NCBI GenBank assembly: GCA_029721435.1
Contig: CM056580.1
Location: 70,271,367-70,335,366 of the forward strand
Source of the DNA: Gymnothorax reevesii
Taxonomy: Eukaryota > Chordata > Actinopteri > Anguilliformes > Muraenidae
Direction: 5' to 3'
Length of the DNA stretch: 64,000 bases
Positions within the stretch are counted from its first letter, which is position 1. Each line of letters opens with the position of its first letter. The notes beneath the pieces were generated by a model. The model did not search any database, was not told the origin of the DNA, and was given only the letters and a program-made list of their open reading frames with translations. The position numbers and the translations under genes are program-made. Below are positions 22,306 to 33,487 of this stretch, piece after piece.

Positions 22306-22850
22306 TACACTGCCCGGCCAAAAAAAAAGTCACTATTTGGAAATTAACAAACAAATTCTATAATTGGATCATTATTGTGGTAATTAATATGTTTCAGCTG
22401 GCAATAATCATTTTACCCTGACTGATGAAGCGCGTCACTACTCATTTCTTAAAAAAATCATGTTGGAAGACACATCCCCTGATGGTGGAAAAGATGTTAC
22501 AATATTTCAGAACGGGCAAATTATTGGCCTGTATTTAGCAAAGAAAACCATGAATGACAAAAACAAGTATGAGGAATCATTTTCACAAACAAATTTGCCA
22601 CCACAAAATCCTTAAACACATTAAAAGTTATTGGGATGTGCTCAAGAAAGACCACAGTGGTTCAACCATTATGTCGAGGAGACAAGATCTCGGCCAAAAA
22701 TTATGGCATTTCTGATCTAAAATAAATGTTCTGGCATTGCATATAGATGTTAAAACAATGACAAGAAGAATATGCACTGTAATCAAAGCTACAGGGGTTC
22801 CAACTAAATATTTCAGTGTACAACTTTTTTTTTTGGCCGGGCTGTTTATA
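22306..22850 (+). mobile_element. Degenerate Tc1-like element
   Basis: Ends CTGCCCGGCCAAAAAAAAAGT and CTTTTTTTTTTGGCCGGGCTG are inverted copies with TA at the borders. The inside includes AGTTATTGGGATGTGCTCAA, typical of a decayed fish Tc1 relative. No open transposase frame. Confidence 0.65.
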
Positions 22851-23151
22851 ATAAAGTGTAAGTAAGTACATAAATGTTATTTACTGCAGGGCTTGGTTGC
22901 AATATCTACAGCAGGTGGGATGTGGCAGTGACAGCGGGACATGAAATGATTCAATGATGTTGAGGTGGGTGGAATAATATCAATTGGTGACAATGTATGA
23001 CAGATTCAGGTGTTTAACAGACAGGTCACTAGAAGTCAGAGAGACATGGCTGGGCACTGAGACCTGCGGCAAGGAGAAAGTCACCTTTAAAGGCCTCCTT
23101 AAAAAAGGCAGCTATTTTAACAAACAAACAAAAAAAAACCTAATTAAAAAG

Positions 23152-23153
<2 letters not shown>

Positions 23154-23190
<37 letters not shown>
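23154..23190 (+). repeat. (CA)n microsatellite
   Basis: About 18 CA units. It lies just past the NPM2 coding end. Confidence 0.95.
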
Positions 23191-23193
<3 letters not shown>

Positions 23194-23269
23194 AATTTTA
23201 TATATCCAAATACACAAAGTTAGGAATACACCAAGAGTTGTGCTCAAAATTTATCAGAAGACAGGGGGG

Positions 23270-23283
23270 TCATCGTCGTTGCC
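23270..23283 (-). CDS. NPM2: Possible NPM2 terminal exon
   Basis: A good acceptor (CTTTCTATTCCAG) leads in the phase set by exon 5 to GGQRR and a TGA. In another phase the same exon reads an acidic GNDDDPPVF and stop, which would suit NPM2 better. The exon phase is therefore in doubt. Confidence 0.3.
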
Positions 23284-26200
23284 CTGGAATAGAAAGGACA
23301 AGCTGATATAGTCACCCAAATAAGGTTTGAGCCATAAGTTAAGGTTGGACTGAATTCTGTACCTGTGTGGGGAGTGGACGTCACTAAAAACACAGCCTCC
23401 TCCTTGTCCATGTCCACTGCAAATGTATACGGTTCAATGCACAAAACATTCCCATTCAACAGTGGATTTCATAAAAAGTAGCTTATCAGATGTCCAGATT
23501 CGTCTGATTTTATGGGACTAAACAGCTGAAGTTCTGGAGCAGGATCAGACCTCAAACATTTGGCTTTATCTAATCTATTGAAGCCTTCAATTCCTCACTG
23601 CCTGTTCCAATACAATTGCATTATGTGCATCACTCTCTGAACCCCAGCCTGTCTGCTTTTGTCCCCCTGCATCTCACGGACAGGGGCCAGGGGTTCACTG
23701 TTTCTCCTGGGCTCAATGAAACCTTCAGTCTTCCCCACTCAGACTTCATCATAGATCTCTTTGTCTATTCACCATTTATTGCATTCAACTGTAAAAAAAA
23801 ATAATCTGCTCAATAAACATCTTTGTTCAGACTCAGTTGATAGTTTGGTGTTTTGGCTCTTAGCTTGTGTACAGTTTGTCAAACCCTTTTACAGTTTTTG
23901 CCCTCTGAATCTCTGTTTGGCAGTAACCATGAACTGTGCCCATACTCACATCTCACATGCTGTCCACAAATGAAGACTGGGCCTTCACCAGAGCAGAGGT
24001 TAAAGGTGATTGGCGGCATCAACTCAAAACCGCTGAAACTTACCTGGAAACAAGACAATGGCTAAAAGAACAAAAATGGCAAGGCACACTAAATAATGCA
24101 TATTATTACAGCAAGACTGACCATTGGCAGGCAATGGGGGCGGAGGGTGGCAATGGGCACTGGATGACTTCGGCCCACCATCTTATCCTCTACCTCGACC
24201 ACATGCATTTCCTCATTGGCCTCGGCACTTAGGCAGATCTAGACAATCAGAGGACGACCATTAACACTCAAAGTGAAATAAAAGTGTAATGTTCAATCTT
24301 ATGCCGTTTTTTTGCCCCCAGTATGATTTTCTGATGTCCAAAAGGGAAGTTTAGGAATTTTTCTGCAAAAAATTAAGAGAATCTATCATTTTTAGGCCAT
24401 GGCAGCCCATCATTCTCCTCTCTCCAAGGCCTTAGACAGCAGCGCAGCACAGAGACACAGATTTCTTTTTTTTTGGGGGGGGGGGGCGTCTATGCTGAGC
24501 ATGTCAAACCGTGGGTTCTTACAACAAACCTTGGGGTGGAAGGGGGGGCGGGGGCAGGGGTCACCACTGCACATGTGGGCTGGACTGAGGAAAAGTTCTT
24601 TGCATAATAAAACTCCTTTTAAAGGATTAAGTTTATATGAAATGGTTAATTTTTTTTGTATTAATATTCTCATTTTTAGCAATTATACATATTTAATTTT
24701 GCTGAAATTTCATGTCAGGTAATTTTGGTGCACAGCAAATGTCATGAAAATGATTCAATTTTGTAAAACACAAAATGCCACTTCACTGTCTAAGAGATAC
24801 CATTTTAAATGGAGTATGATTGATAAAAGTATTTGGAGGATCATGTAGCTTGCGTTAAAACTGTAGCTGACTCACCGTGCGGATAAAGAACTGGTGCTCA
24901 AGGAGGTCATCTTCCACCTCAAACACTGCTGTTCTGTTCATGGTGTTCAGCTCACAGCCTGACCAGGGGGCATCATCAGGAGAGGGGAGGTGGAGGCAAC
25001 ACTTGCATGAGACATGGCTCAAGACCAAGGCTGCGTCCGATTAGTTAAAATTACAGCCTATCCACCAATTCCTAACCACTTTTCTTTAACCTTTGTAGAA
25101 CACGTCATAGAGGAAAGGTGTAAAAGGGAATCCCCAACGGGTCATTCCATATGAACTCAGCCACCCATGTACGTGACATGCAAGATTTTGCTCAAATTTT
25201 GTCCAAAAATACTTTATGGTACCAAACAAAAGAATCCCAAGTTTCATGTCAGCATCTCCGATGGTTTTCGCGTGAAAATTTCAAGAAATTTGGGTGAAAC
25301 ACCCCTTTTTGACTTATGTGAATTGGTCATTTCGTTTTGTACCATTTTGGAAGGACCATAACTTCTCAGAGACAGGAAGCTGAAATTTCATGTGCTCATG
25401 CATTCTGGCCCATATCAGGATTCTGCTGCCAGAATCACCATGAGAGATCAGAGGGGTGAGAGAAGGGCCCCCAAAATCCAATTTTTTTTTTAAGGCGGCA
25501 AGTGATTTCTCTTTTTGGGGTCCCTAGAATTCAGTTCAGTGAATGTTACTGTTTGAAATGCATTTCTCTCTCATATTTGGGAACTTTACCGCCACCAAAC
25601 TAAGTTTTAGGATAATGGTACTATTGATGGGGTACTTCTGGAAGTCAGAAAACCACTTCGGACCAAAATGATCCTCTTGGACCCAGGACTATGGACACCT
25701 AGATGACCCTGTGGGCACTGGATGATGGTAATTTATACTAGACAAATATACATATTTAAACGTTCATTTGATGAAATAAAAACCTTGATTATCAACCTCC
25801 TTTTATATGAACATATGAAAAAGGGCGTTCTGAGACCCTTTAAGCATTTCGAAGTCCAGAAAATAGGTCAGACAGAATTACATAGAAAGAGTGGACTAAA
25901 CTCTAAAATCTGTTATGATTACATTAATACAGATGCTCAATGAAAACCTGAGGTAAGCAAAATGATGCAGAAAGGGACTTAAACCCCTTGTACACCATAA
26001 CACGATCATGACCTAATGTAGTGGGAAACCAGGTTACAACTTACTGTCAACAATTGTTCAAGACGTGGTTCCAGCGCATAATTTATTGGGACACGTGGTA
26101 GTATTCTATTGTTACCAGGAAAAAGGAATATCATTTATTCAGAATCCTCCAGGTCTTTTGTCCTACAAATTGAGGAAGGAGCAACATGATTTTTTGATGG

Positions 26201-28309
26201 TCATTTTCCACAACTTTGTCCTGGTGCGCAACACGTCCATGAATTTCAGGTGCTTCTATACAGCAAAAAATATGCCGGAATGGCTCCCAGCATGGAACCT
26301 ATTCCTGGTCAGATGGTCAAGAAGGGATGTTGTTGGCACTTTTCATGAATTTCACATAGACGTCACCATGTTGCTTCTTCCTCGTGTGATTGCATCACTT
26401 GGAATACTTGCAAATGTATTCTGATTGGGTTCCAGCGAATTGTCACTATCCTTGCTTTATGACGTACAGTATTTGGGCCCTTATTTTAACCCTTAGCTAT
26501 ATCTCATTTGGTAGGGATCATAAACAACATAAATTTATTGGGACACATGGTAGTAGAACAGGGGATGCCTGATCTTGCATGGAGTGATCAACCTTGACCA
26601 TGTTGACAGTATGTTGTAACCTGGTTTTCCACTACATTAGGTCATGGTTGTGTTATGGAGTCCTAGGGTTTAAAGTCCCTTTTTGCATAATTTTGGATAC
26701 ATGCCTCAGGTGTTCATTGATGAACACCAACATTACTGTTATAACTGATTTGACAATTTTCCTACGTAATACCGTTTCTGGACTTAGAAATTTCTGCCAA
26801 ATAAGGGTCAGAATTCCTTTTTTCATAAAATGCCTTCATATAGGAGGAGGTTGATAAGTTTTTATTTCACCAAATGGATGTTTAAATATGTATATTTGTC
26901 TAGTATAAATGCCATTACCATCATCCAGTGCCCACAGGGTCATCTGGTTTCTGAGGTCCAGGGTCTGAGAGGATCATTTTGGTCCAAAGTGGTTTTCTGA
27001 CCCCTACAAGTCCTCCACCAATGGCATCATCATCATCATCATCCTAAAACTTAGTTTGGTGGTGGGAAAGTTCCTAAATATGGAGGGAGAAACACATTTC
27101 GAACAGTGACATTCACTAAACTGAATCCTATGGACCCCCAAAAAGAGAAAAATCACTTGCCACCTAAAAAGATTAAATAGGATTTTGGGGGCCCTCTTCT
27201 CACCTCTCTGATCTCTCATGGTGATTCTGGCAGCAGAATCCTGATATAAGGGCCCGAATTCATGAGCACATGAAATTTCAGCTTCCTGTCTCAATTACTT
27301 GAAAAGTTATGGTCCTTCCAAAATTCTAAAAAATGAAATGACCAATTCACATAAGTCAAAAAGGGGCGTTTCACCCAAATTAAGAAATTCACGCAAAAAC
27401 CATTGGAGATACGGACATGAAATTTGGGATTCTTTTGTTTGGTACCATAAAGTATTTTTGGACAAACTTTGAGCAAAATCTTAGGTGTCATGTACAAGGC
27501 ACCTCAATATTGGCTGTTTTGACATGGAATGACCCAAACAACTTAGGAACATAGCCGCTCTAATTAGAGAATCCGAATGTACTTACACAAGACAATGTGA
27601 TCATGAGTCCCCTGCCCATCATATACGTTTCTTTATGCGTTAGGTCGGATTAACAGTCACCGCTTGACATATTGCTGCTGCGCAGAATTGTGGGATAGTG
27701 TTACGTCCTTTCTTTTATAAAAGGATGGTTCTATGTACCATATGCAAAAGGAGGTAAATTAGGGAGCACTGAGACACCTTACCTTACCGTTTAAAGAATT
27801 GGAACACACTTATCATGGCTGCCATGTAATTATTTCCAGATCTTTTTAGGATTTAGGAACTTTCCTTGGCAAAAAAAAAGGACTATTCGGACGTAGCACA
27901 AGAATCTGTTGCACTTGATTGGATTACATCAACATGGTTTGTGACCTGTTGTTCAGGAGGTCTTCTACACAGTAATTAGCACATCAACGTGTTCACAAGT
28001 TGGGTTTTAATCCTTGATTGAGAATGAGTCAAAGGCCCAATCAACAGAATGATTTATGTTCCCTTTCAACAGAACTCCTCGCAATCCAGATGCACATTCC
28101 AGTTTAATAAAAACAGGAATTGTTAATTGATCACCAGCACGTAAGGCTTGCACGAAATTATGTGCTCATGCGCAAATGCTGAGAAGAAAATTGCCATGGG
28201 AAGGGATAGCTGTCCTTTAGTTGTTTTGTGGGAATGATCCCTTACCCCAAAGCACACAAACAGAGTCAGTCCCAGAGGATGCGAAAGAGGCACTGAGAGA
28301 ATGCATCAT
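23270..28309 (-). CDS. NPM2: NPM2 gene (nucleoplasmin 2), 6 predicted coding exons
   Basis: Nucleoplasmin is the egg histone chaperone that stores H2A-H2B and remodels sperm chromatin; its core forms a pentamer of beta-sandwich subunits. Coding exons in order: 28309-28246, 24958-24876, 24238-24122, 24043-23950, then a less certain tail at 23416-23363 and 23283-23270. Phases 1,0,0,1,1 match at every junction, with GT/AG borders. The start MMHSLSASF runs to VLWGCEL, the diagnostic NPM2 entry into the core. It continues with EVEDDLLEHQFFIRT, ICLSAEANEEMHVVEVED, PVPIATLRPHCLPM and the GSGPV-type loop GEGPVFICGQHV. The long acidic tract and the nuclear localisation signal were not found, so the predicted protein is only about 145 residues. 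The tail may be mis-modelled or truly short. A 2.4-kb foldback element occupies most of intron 1. Confidence 0.88.
23363..23416 (-). CDS. NPM2: Probable NPM2 exon 5
   Basis: Acceptor ACATTTGCAG, donor GTACAG. The phase-1 frame gives DMDKEEAVFLVTSTPHT. Length and phase fit between exon 4 and the next candidate, but no NPM2 tail motif confirms it. Confidence 0.5.
23950..24043 (-). CDS. NPM2: NPM2 exon 4
   Basis: Acceptor CTTGTTTCCAG, donor GTGAGT. Encodes VSFSGFELMPPITFNLCSG and EGPVFICGQHVR, the closing strands of the core. Ends in phase 1. Confidence 0.92.
24122..24238 (-). CDS. NPM2: NPM2 exon 3
   Basis: Acceptor GATTGTCTAG, donor GTCAGT. Encodes ICLSAEANEEMHVVEVED, then HPVPIATLRPHCLPM. 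The ICL..A..EMH and PVPIATL motifs are typical of NPM2. 117 bp, phase 0 on both sides. Confidence 0.93.
24876..24958 (-). CDS. NPM2: NPM2 exon 2
   Basis: Acceptor CCCCCTGGTCAG after a long pyrimidine tract; donor GTGAGT. Encodes GCELNTMNRTAVFEVEDDLL and EHQFFIRT, the first strands of the nucleoplasmin core. 83 bp. Confidence 0.93.
25139..27535. mobile_element. 2.4-kb foldback element in NPM2 intron 1
   Basis: Two long inverted arms, 25139-26051 and 26602-27535, start from GGGTCATTCCAT at both outer ends and flank a loop of about 550 bp. The arms match over their length with scattered substitutions and small indels. The loop holds a direct repeat of TTTATTGGGACACRTGGTAG near 26082 and 26533. 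No transposase was recognised. A target duplication could not be settled. Probably a non-autonomous DNA transposon of unknown class. Confidence 0.8.
28246..28309 (-). CDS. NPM2: NPM2 exon 1 (start)
   Basis: Two consecutive ATGs (28309, 28306) begin MMHSLSASFASSGTDSV, then CVLWG, ending in phase 1 at donor GTAAGG. A 5' untranslated part probably begins at 28362 after an acceptor CCCCTCATAG, implying an upstream non-coding exon. Confidence 0.85.
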
Positions 28310-28589
28310 GGTCTCAGCACATAGGTTTCAACCTCCAAGCTGAGAGAATCCACCATCAGTGCCTATGAGGGGAAGAGTGCGAGTGAGCCTAATATTAGTC
28401 AAGGCATGCTGGGGCAACACAAACCACGAGTGATTATATTACTGCGTTCAAATTTTCAGCACTGGATAAAGCCAGACAAAGAAACAGTATGAATTTCAAG
28501 CAATTGTTAAAATTAGTGATGTTTTTATTAACTCAGTTTAAATCTGGATTCTAATCACAAAGAATAACCAGCATCACCCAAAAATAAAA

Positions 28590-28900
28590 AATAAACTAGA
28601 AGAGCACTCAGAGAGCGCAGAACCTCTGCCGCCAGGGGGCAGCAAAGCCAAAAGCACGGCGATTGGAGCTCCGGCCCATTGGAAAGACATGAAATCTTGA
28701 ACTTTGGAGTATACCTCAGCAGTACTTTGGCCAAGACATGCCAAAATGTAATCACCTCTTCCTTGACTTAATACCCACCTACCCTGAAAATTTAATAAAA
28801 ATCCGGCCATTTACTCTAAAACTATCTTGCACACAAACAAACAAACAAACCAACAAACGAACGGAACCGAAAACATAAACCTCCTCGGCGGAGGTTAATA
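28590..28900 (+). repeat. RTE-like retroposon copy C
   Basis: Begins GCACTCAGAGAGCGCAGAAC, then CTCTGCCGCC, and ends in an (AAAC)n tract and AACCTCCTCGGCGGAGGT. It has the most complete ends of the three copies. Confidence 0.55.
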
Positions 28901-30110
28901 AATCTGTTACAGTATTCACGAAGGCATCCAAGCTCACAGTTATTTTTTTTTTTCCTCCATTCCCTCAACTAAACGTAGCGCATCCACTGGCGCGTTTTGC
29001 GAAAGTGGCTGATGGGAGTTGTGAGGCAATAGGCCAATTAAACCCAGAAGGCAGACTGGCGATTTTGCTTACGCCCTGAAGGAAGATCCGACCGTCCACA
29101 TTTCGCCAAGCCTGAGAAGTGTATCTTATCGAACGACAATAAAGGTGAGCTATTTATATTAGGTTATAAGGCTACATCTCATCTATAGTATGATCGGAAA
29201 TATTTGCCAAGATCACCCGGAGGCGGTCCCTTTAGCCGGTGTTCTGACAAATTTTGCTACCTTGTCAAAAAATACTACCTAATGTAAAGCGATCGTAAAG
29301 TCTTTGTTTTCGCCTTGATATTACAATATGAATCAGTTTACAGTAGTAACTTTGTTGTTTGTTAGCTTTTTATAACATACGCATATTTTGTAACGAGTTG
29401 GATAAGTTTGTTTGAAGATATATGCCCATATACGCCATTATCGTCTAATTTCTGCATTTTCAGGAAACCCAGCGTGTACATGCAAATATATGCACGCTTA
29501 CAGGTCAAAATGCACCCTGAAAATAAATCTTATTTTATGATTTTTGAAGATACTTAAGATAAGAGCGAGGAAACAGCCCGAGATTTTAGTGTGCGCAAGC
29601 GCAGAACCGCGAGGTAGCATATTTTGATGCCTCTTACACCTGTTACAAATAGTCAACATTAACCAGTGTTCCAACTCTTCCGTTGTTTTTAAAATAAAGG
29701 GACGACCCACCTTTTCCACTCCTGTCGTGCTCTGTATTTTTTGCTCTGTATTTTATGCTAACTACACTCATATAAGGTAAGATGCATGGGAGAAACACGA
29801 TTTACGCCGAGTCAATAATTATAGGGGCCTCAATTGGCGATTTTTTTCAGGTGGGCAGATTGAGGATACGCCGATTTCTATTACGACAATTCAAAGCAAG
29901 GCACTTACTGTCCGCAAGATGGCAGTGTACTGTTAATATTGACGTGCTCATACTCCGCAATGGAAGATGCAGGCCTAAGCTATTTATGTATTTTGACCGT
30001 CCATTTTATGAGAAATTTAAAATGTTAGAGGCTGGATTTATAAAAGCTACATTTGGTTAAATTTAGTCGAATATATATGGTTCAATGACTAATAAGCCTT
30101 TTAAAAATGT
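28901..30110. other. Upstream of NPM2: nothing recognised
   Basis: Unique-looking sequence with no exon or repeat family recognised. Confidence 0.35.
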
Positions 30111-30114
30111 GTGT

Positions 30115-30310
30115 GTGTGTTTTTTTTTATACAGCAATGAATCTTGTGCAGAATACATTCATTTGAAGTTGGAAGAGTGTGTTAAAACAAGTCTTGATGG
30201 TTGCACAACATTTACAGGGTTTTAGTACAGTTTTTGACTGTATATGCAATTTTACCAACCAAAAAATGTGAGGTGGCCGGCCATTATTGCATTTTTGCAG
30301 TCTTTTTTCA
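30115..30310 (-). repeat. Dispersed repeat, inverted relative of 39.83-40.00 kb
   Basis: Reverse complement shares CTGTACTAAAACCCTGTRAA, TGTTGTGCAACCAT and ACACACTCTTCCAACTT with 39888-39985. Class unknown. Confidence 0.6.
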
Positions 30311-30949
30311 CCTAGCATGTGATGCTTAAAATCAAGCTCACAGTGGTGTATGCCTGGAATGTGCTTGGTCTATTTGCATCATAGATTAAGTATCTGGAAG
30401 CTGAGAGGACTAACATTTTCTCTGGTGGAGGGAACAGTTGGGTTTATGAAATGGCCACACAAGGTACCTTTGAGCAGACGGGGGGCAGAAGGGTCCCCCT
30501 AACAGAGCAGTTTAATTGGACCTGCTGTACCACTTCTCAGATGCTCCTCTGCATCAAAACTAACCTGCAAAGTCACACATTTTGTGTGTAATACCTGGTT
30601 CCATAGACCATTTATTCTCGCTTGTGGATAAATCTGCCAAGCAGATGACAAGCTGGGCACAACTAAGAGCTCCAGTGGGTATAACTCTGTTTGCCTTCAT
30701 GACTGGGCACATGGCAAACATATCAACTCCACAACCAATCCTAAATCTCCCGCAGATGACCTATCTGCACCCTAGGCTGCGGTGAATGTGAGAAATTGGC
30801 ACTTTCCTGTCGCGCGTGTGGTTCTGGGGAACTATTGCAAATTCGCCAACCCCTGATCTCCCCTAGGGTTGTATGTATTGCATCAGTCACACATTAATGC
30901 TGCTGGTCTCCCAGAATTTATTTTGGTTAGGATAGAATGTCTGGCAAAG

Positions 30950-31162
30950 TCACTTAAGCAGGAAGAGGTCATACTCTCGATCTGCATGTGATGTGCAGAT
31001 TTCATTTTGACTGACCCTGGCGAGCACATAGTAATGCGTGTTCTCATGGAGAGAGAGGGCTCTGTGATTGTGAATAGATTGCCGGCTGTTTGGACTGCCT
31101 CTCAAAGAAGCACAGCTGTCACAATGAGCCCCTCCATCATAAAGGGGCTCAATGAAGTCCAT
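30950..31162 (-). CDS. Candidate C-terminal exon, unknown gene
   Basis: Open frame after a plausible acceptor (GTGATCTTCCAG, near 31167). It includes KMDFIEPLYDGG and SLHENTHYYVLARVSQ, and ends at TGA. It may form the tail of a membrane protein together with the candidate transmembrane exon at 32.2 kb. No family match; may be chance. Confidence 0.2.
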   Translation of the reverse strand: MDFIEPLYDGGAHCDSCASLRGSPNSRQSIHNHRALSLHENTHYYVLARVSQNEICTSHADREYDLFLLK

Positions 31163-31262
31163 CTTGGGGCTGGAAGATCACTGCTCCTTACCTCAAGGAG
31201 CTGTTCAGTGTTTCACACCTGTGATAGGGATAAGTCTTCATATGAGAAGTTAAGAGGATCTA

Positions 31263-32160
31263 TCTGAGTCCAACTTTCTTCCTATAGCATATTCCCCCAT
31301 GTTTACTCACACCCCCCTGTCTTCCTCTTCTCCTTACTGTGCAGCTTAATGTTGAGCTGAAGGGCTTGGGCAGCGCCCAATCACCAGTGTGTCTCGGATA
31401 TTTTAACATTTCGTAATTCAATTATGTGATTCCAAAAATGGAATAATTCAGAGAATAAATTTGGTTTGTGGTGACGCACATTAATGAAAATTATAATGCC
31501 AATGTAGAATAATTCAGAGCATACTGAGTATACGTAATGGGCGCGTGTGTATGTACATACATATATGTAGTAGAAGTTAGAGTTTAAAAATGATCAGTAT
31601 AAAACATATAAATCAAACAATGTGAATGGATCAAATATAAAGGTGATTCATGTTGAGTCTTTCGGCGACTTGACCATGTTTCTTTTCTCTTGCGAGCTGT
31701 CTTTTAAAAAGTATTCAATGGAAATGCTCTCTGCTGCACTTCCTTATTTACTCGAGCTTCGTCATCACAGAGCATGAAGTGGTTTCTCCATGATCTACAT
31801 GCGGAGTGTTTGTGCCGGCCTCTTTATCCAGCTTCAGAGATGTCACATTTCCCCATCTCTGTGTCAATGACCTGTTTCTCATCCAAGAGAGGCCCTTTGA
31901 TGTGGACCAAAGAAAAATATATTAAGATTTTTTTTAAAATTAGCATTATTTTTATGTATTTGTTGTTGGTTTTAACCTCCAGACAGATCAACGGACTTGT
32001 TGGAGACACCTCAGCACAAAATTATGTGTTTGTTTTTTTATGTGGCAGGTCAGAGCTTATTTTGGCCATTATAATATTATTCATGCTGAATCCTCACAGA
32101 AATGAAGGAAATGATGCATCTTCTTTTTCTCGGCAATATACTCATAAAATTTTTTATCTG
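31263..32160. other. Spacer: nothing recognised
   Basis: AT-rich sequence with no recognisable gene or repeat. Confidence 0.3.
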
Positions 32161-32161
32161 C

Positions 32162-32270
32162 TTATATTTGATTCTCATGAAATATGTGTGCTGCTAAAGT
32201 AACTCTGGAGCAGATAACCCGACACATAAAGGTGAATATGAGGATGAAAAGAATCACCAGGCTTATGATT
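32162..32270 (-). CDS. Candidate transmembrane exon, unknown gene
   Basis: After the acceptor TCCATCCATTGCAG the frame reads GIISLVILFILIFTFMCRV, a 17-19 residue hydrophobic segment, then ICSRVTLAAHIF and a stop. No clear donor is seen. Presented as a possibility only. Confidence 0.22.
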
Positions 32271-32425
32271 CCCTGCAATGGATGGAATGAGGGAGACGGT
32301 GAGACACCGTTGAGACCTTGCTGACTGAATGGAGCCAGCATCATGCCGATCATGTAAACGCACATGCTGTATACGTATAAAACTTCATCAAACAAATCCA
32401 AAATAATCTGGTGCGTAAAGGCCAT

Positions 32426-33393
32426 AGAACTTACGTGAGGTAATGGTACTACTTATTCTACAAGTGGTTTTGTACAAAAAAAAAATGTGAACATATGAAT
32501 GATGTGAAGGTTAGAAATGTTTCTCTCTCTGGTGTATCACGCATTGGGTGCAGATATTGCATTCCAAGGTCAGACCTTATAAAGGAATCGCGAGCTAAAA
32601 AAACTCTAGTACTTAACAGACATGTCTATATTTCACATACATTAATCAGAAAAGCAGGAGAATTTCTTGATGTACAATATTTTGCCCAGGTTTCCTTTGG
32701 CTAGCGTATTTTGCTGGGGAACCCCCTCCCACCTCACGCTTGTACGTTTTGCATGGAGTTCTTTCAAAATCAATTTTTGAGAAATCTTGTGGATTGCGTG
32801 GTCTGGTGATTACAGGCTGAATGGTTTGGATATGACATTGGTCTGTATGTGTTGTGCTGGCGAATTGCCGTATTGACTTGAATCATTACAATTGCTCAGT
32901 TTGGTTGATGGGAAAAGTGGCGTCATCCCACTAACTGCAATGGACAGGCTGTTGTCTCACTATGAGGAGGCGTGCTGGCATTACCGCTGACCTGAGGGGC
33001 ATGCTCAGCTGCGTTGGGTAATGCACACTGACTCCCGCCGGCTTCGGTGTGTATAGTGAAGGAGAGCCTATCATGCACCCTGCTACATCAGATAGAGAGC
33101 TCATCCAGCCTGCCGCGTAGCATTCCTCCTGAGGTTACCATGGTTACCATGGTGTGCTTCTCAGCCATCGGCCGTTTTCAGTAGGGCCGACCATTTAGTA
33201 CCCACGAGGACTGGTGTGACCCACTGGACTCAAAGGAACCTCGCTGGCTGAAAGTTAGTGAAAGTATGGTGTACATTAGCATGGGAGACCATGACCATGA
33301 TATCCGGGCACTCGGAGTGGATATTACTTGCTTAACCTTTACGGCGCTAAATGCAGCTATTGTTGCTCAAAGATTTAAGATATCGAAATCAAA
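32426..33393. other. Spacer: nothing recognised
   Basis: No gene or known repeat recognised. A small tandem GGTTACCAT duplication lies near 33136. Confidence 0.3.
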
Positions 33394-33487
33394 GCTGTTG
33401 AAAACCTATCATGTGGTAACTTGTTTAAAAGAGCTCCTGCAGGGGAGCTCTTTTAAACAAGTCACCTTATGATCGGTTTTCAACAGC
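33394..33487. repeat. Near-perfect 94-nt hairpin
   Basis: Arms of about 44 nt start GCTGTTGAAAACC and meet at GAGCTCCTGCAGGGGAGCTC, with about four mismatches. It is likely a tiny MITE. Its size and pairing also resemble a microRNA precursor, but nothing shows it is transcribed. Confidence 0.85.

Noticed and set aside
23520..23760. Minus-strand stretch starting VSLSPGETVNPW as NPM2 exon 4
   Set aside because: The acceptor is poor and the sequence lacks the GSGPV-type loop; the exon at 23950-24043 matches the family fully.
26065..26424. 119-codon frame in the loop of the foldback element
   Set aside because: No transposase or host motif was recognised, and a 360-bp frame can arise by chance.
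25139..27535. Foldback arms as an assembly palindrome artefact
   Set aside because: The arms carry many substitutions and small indels, which a technical duplication would not show.
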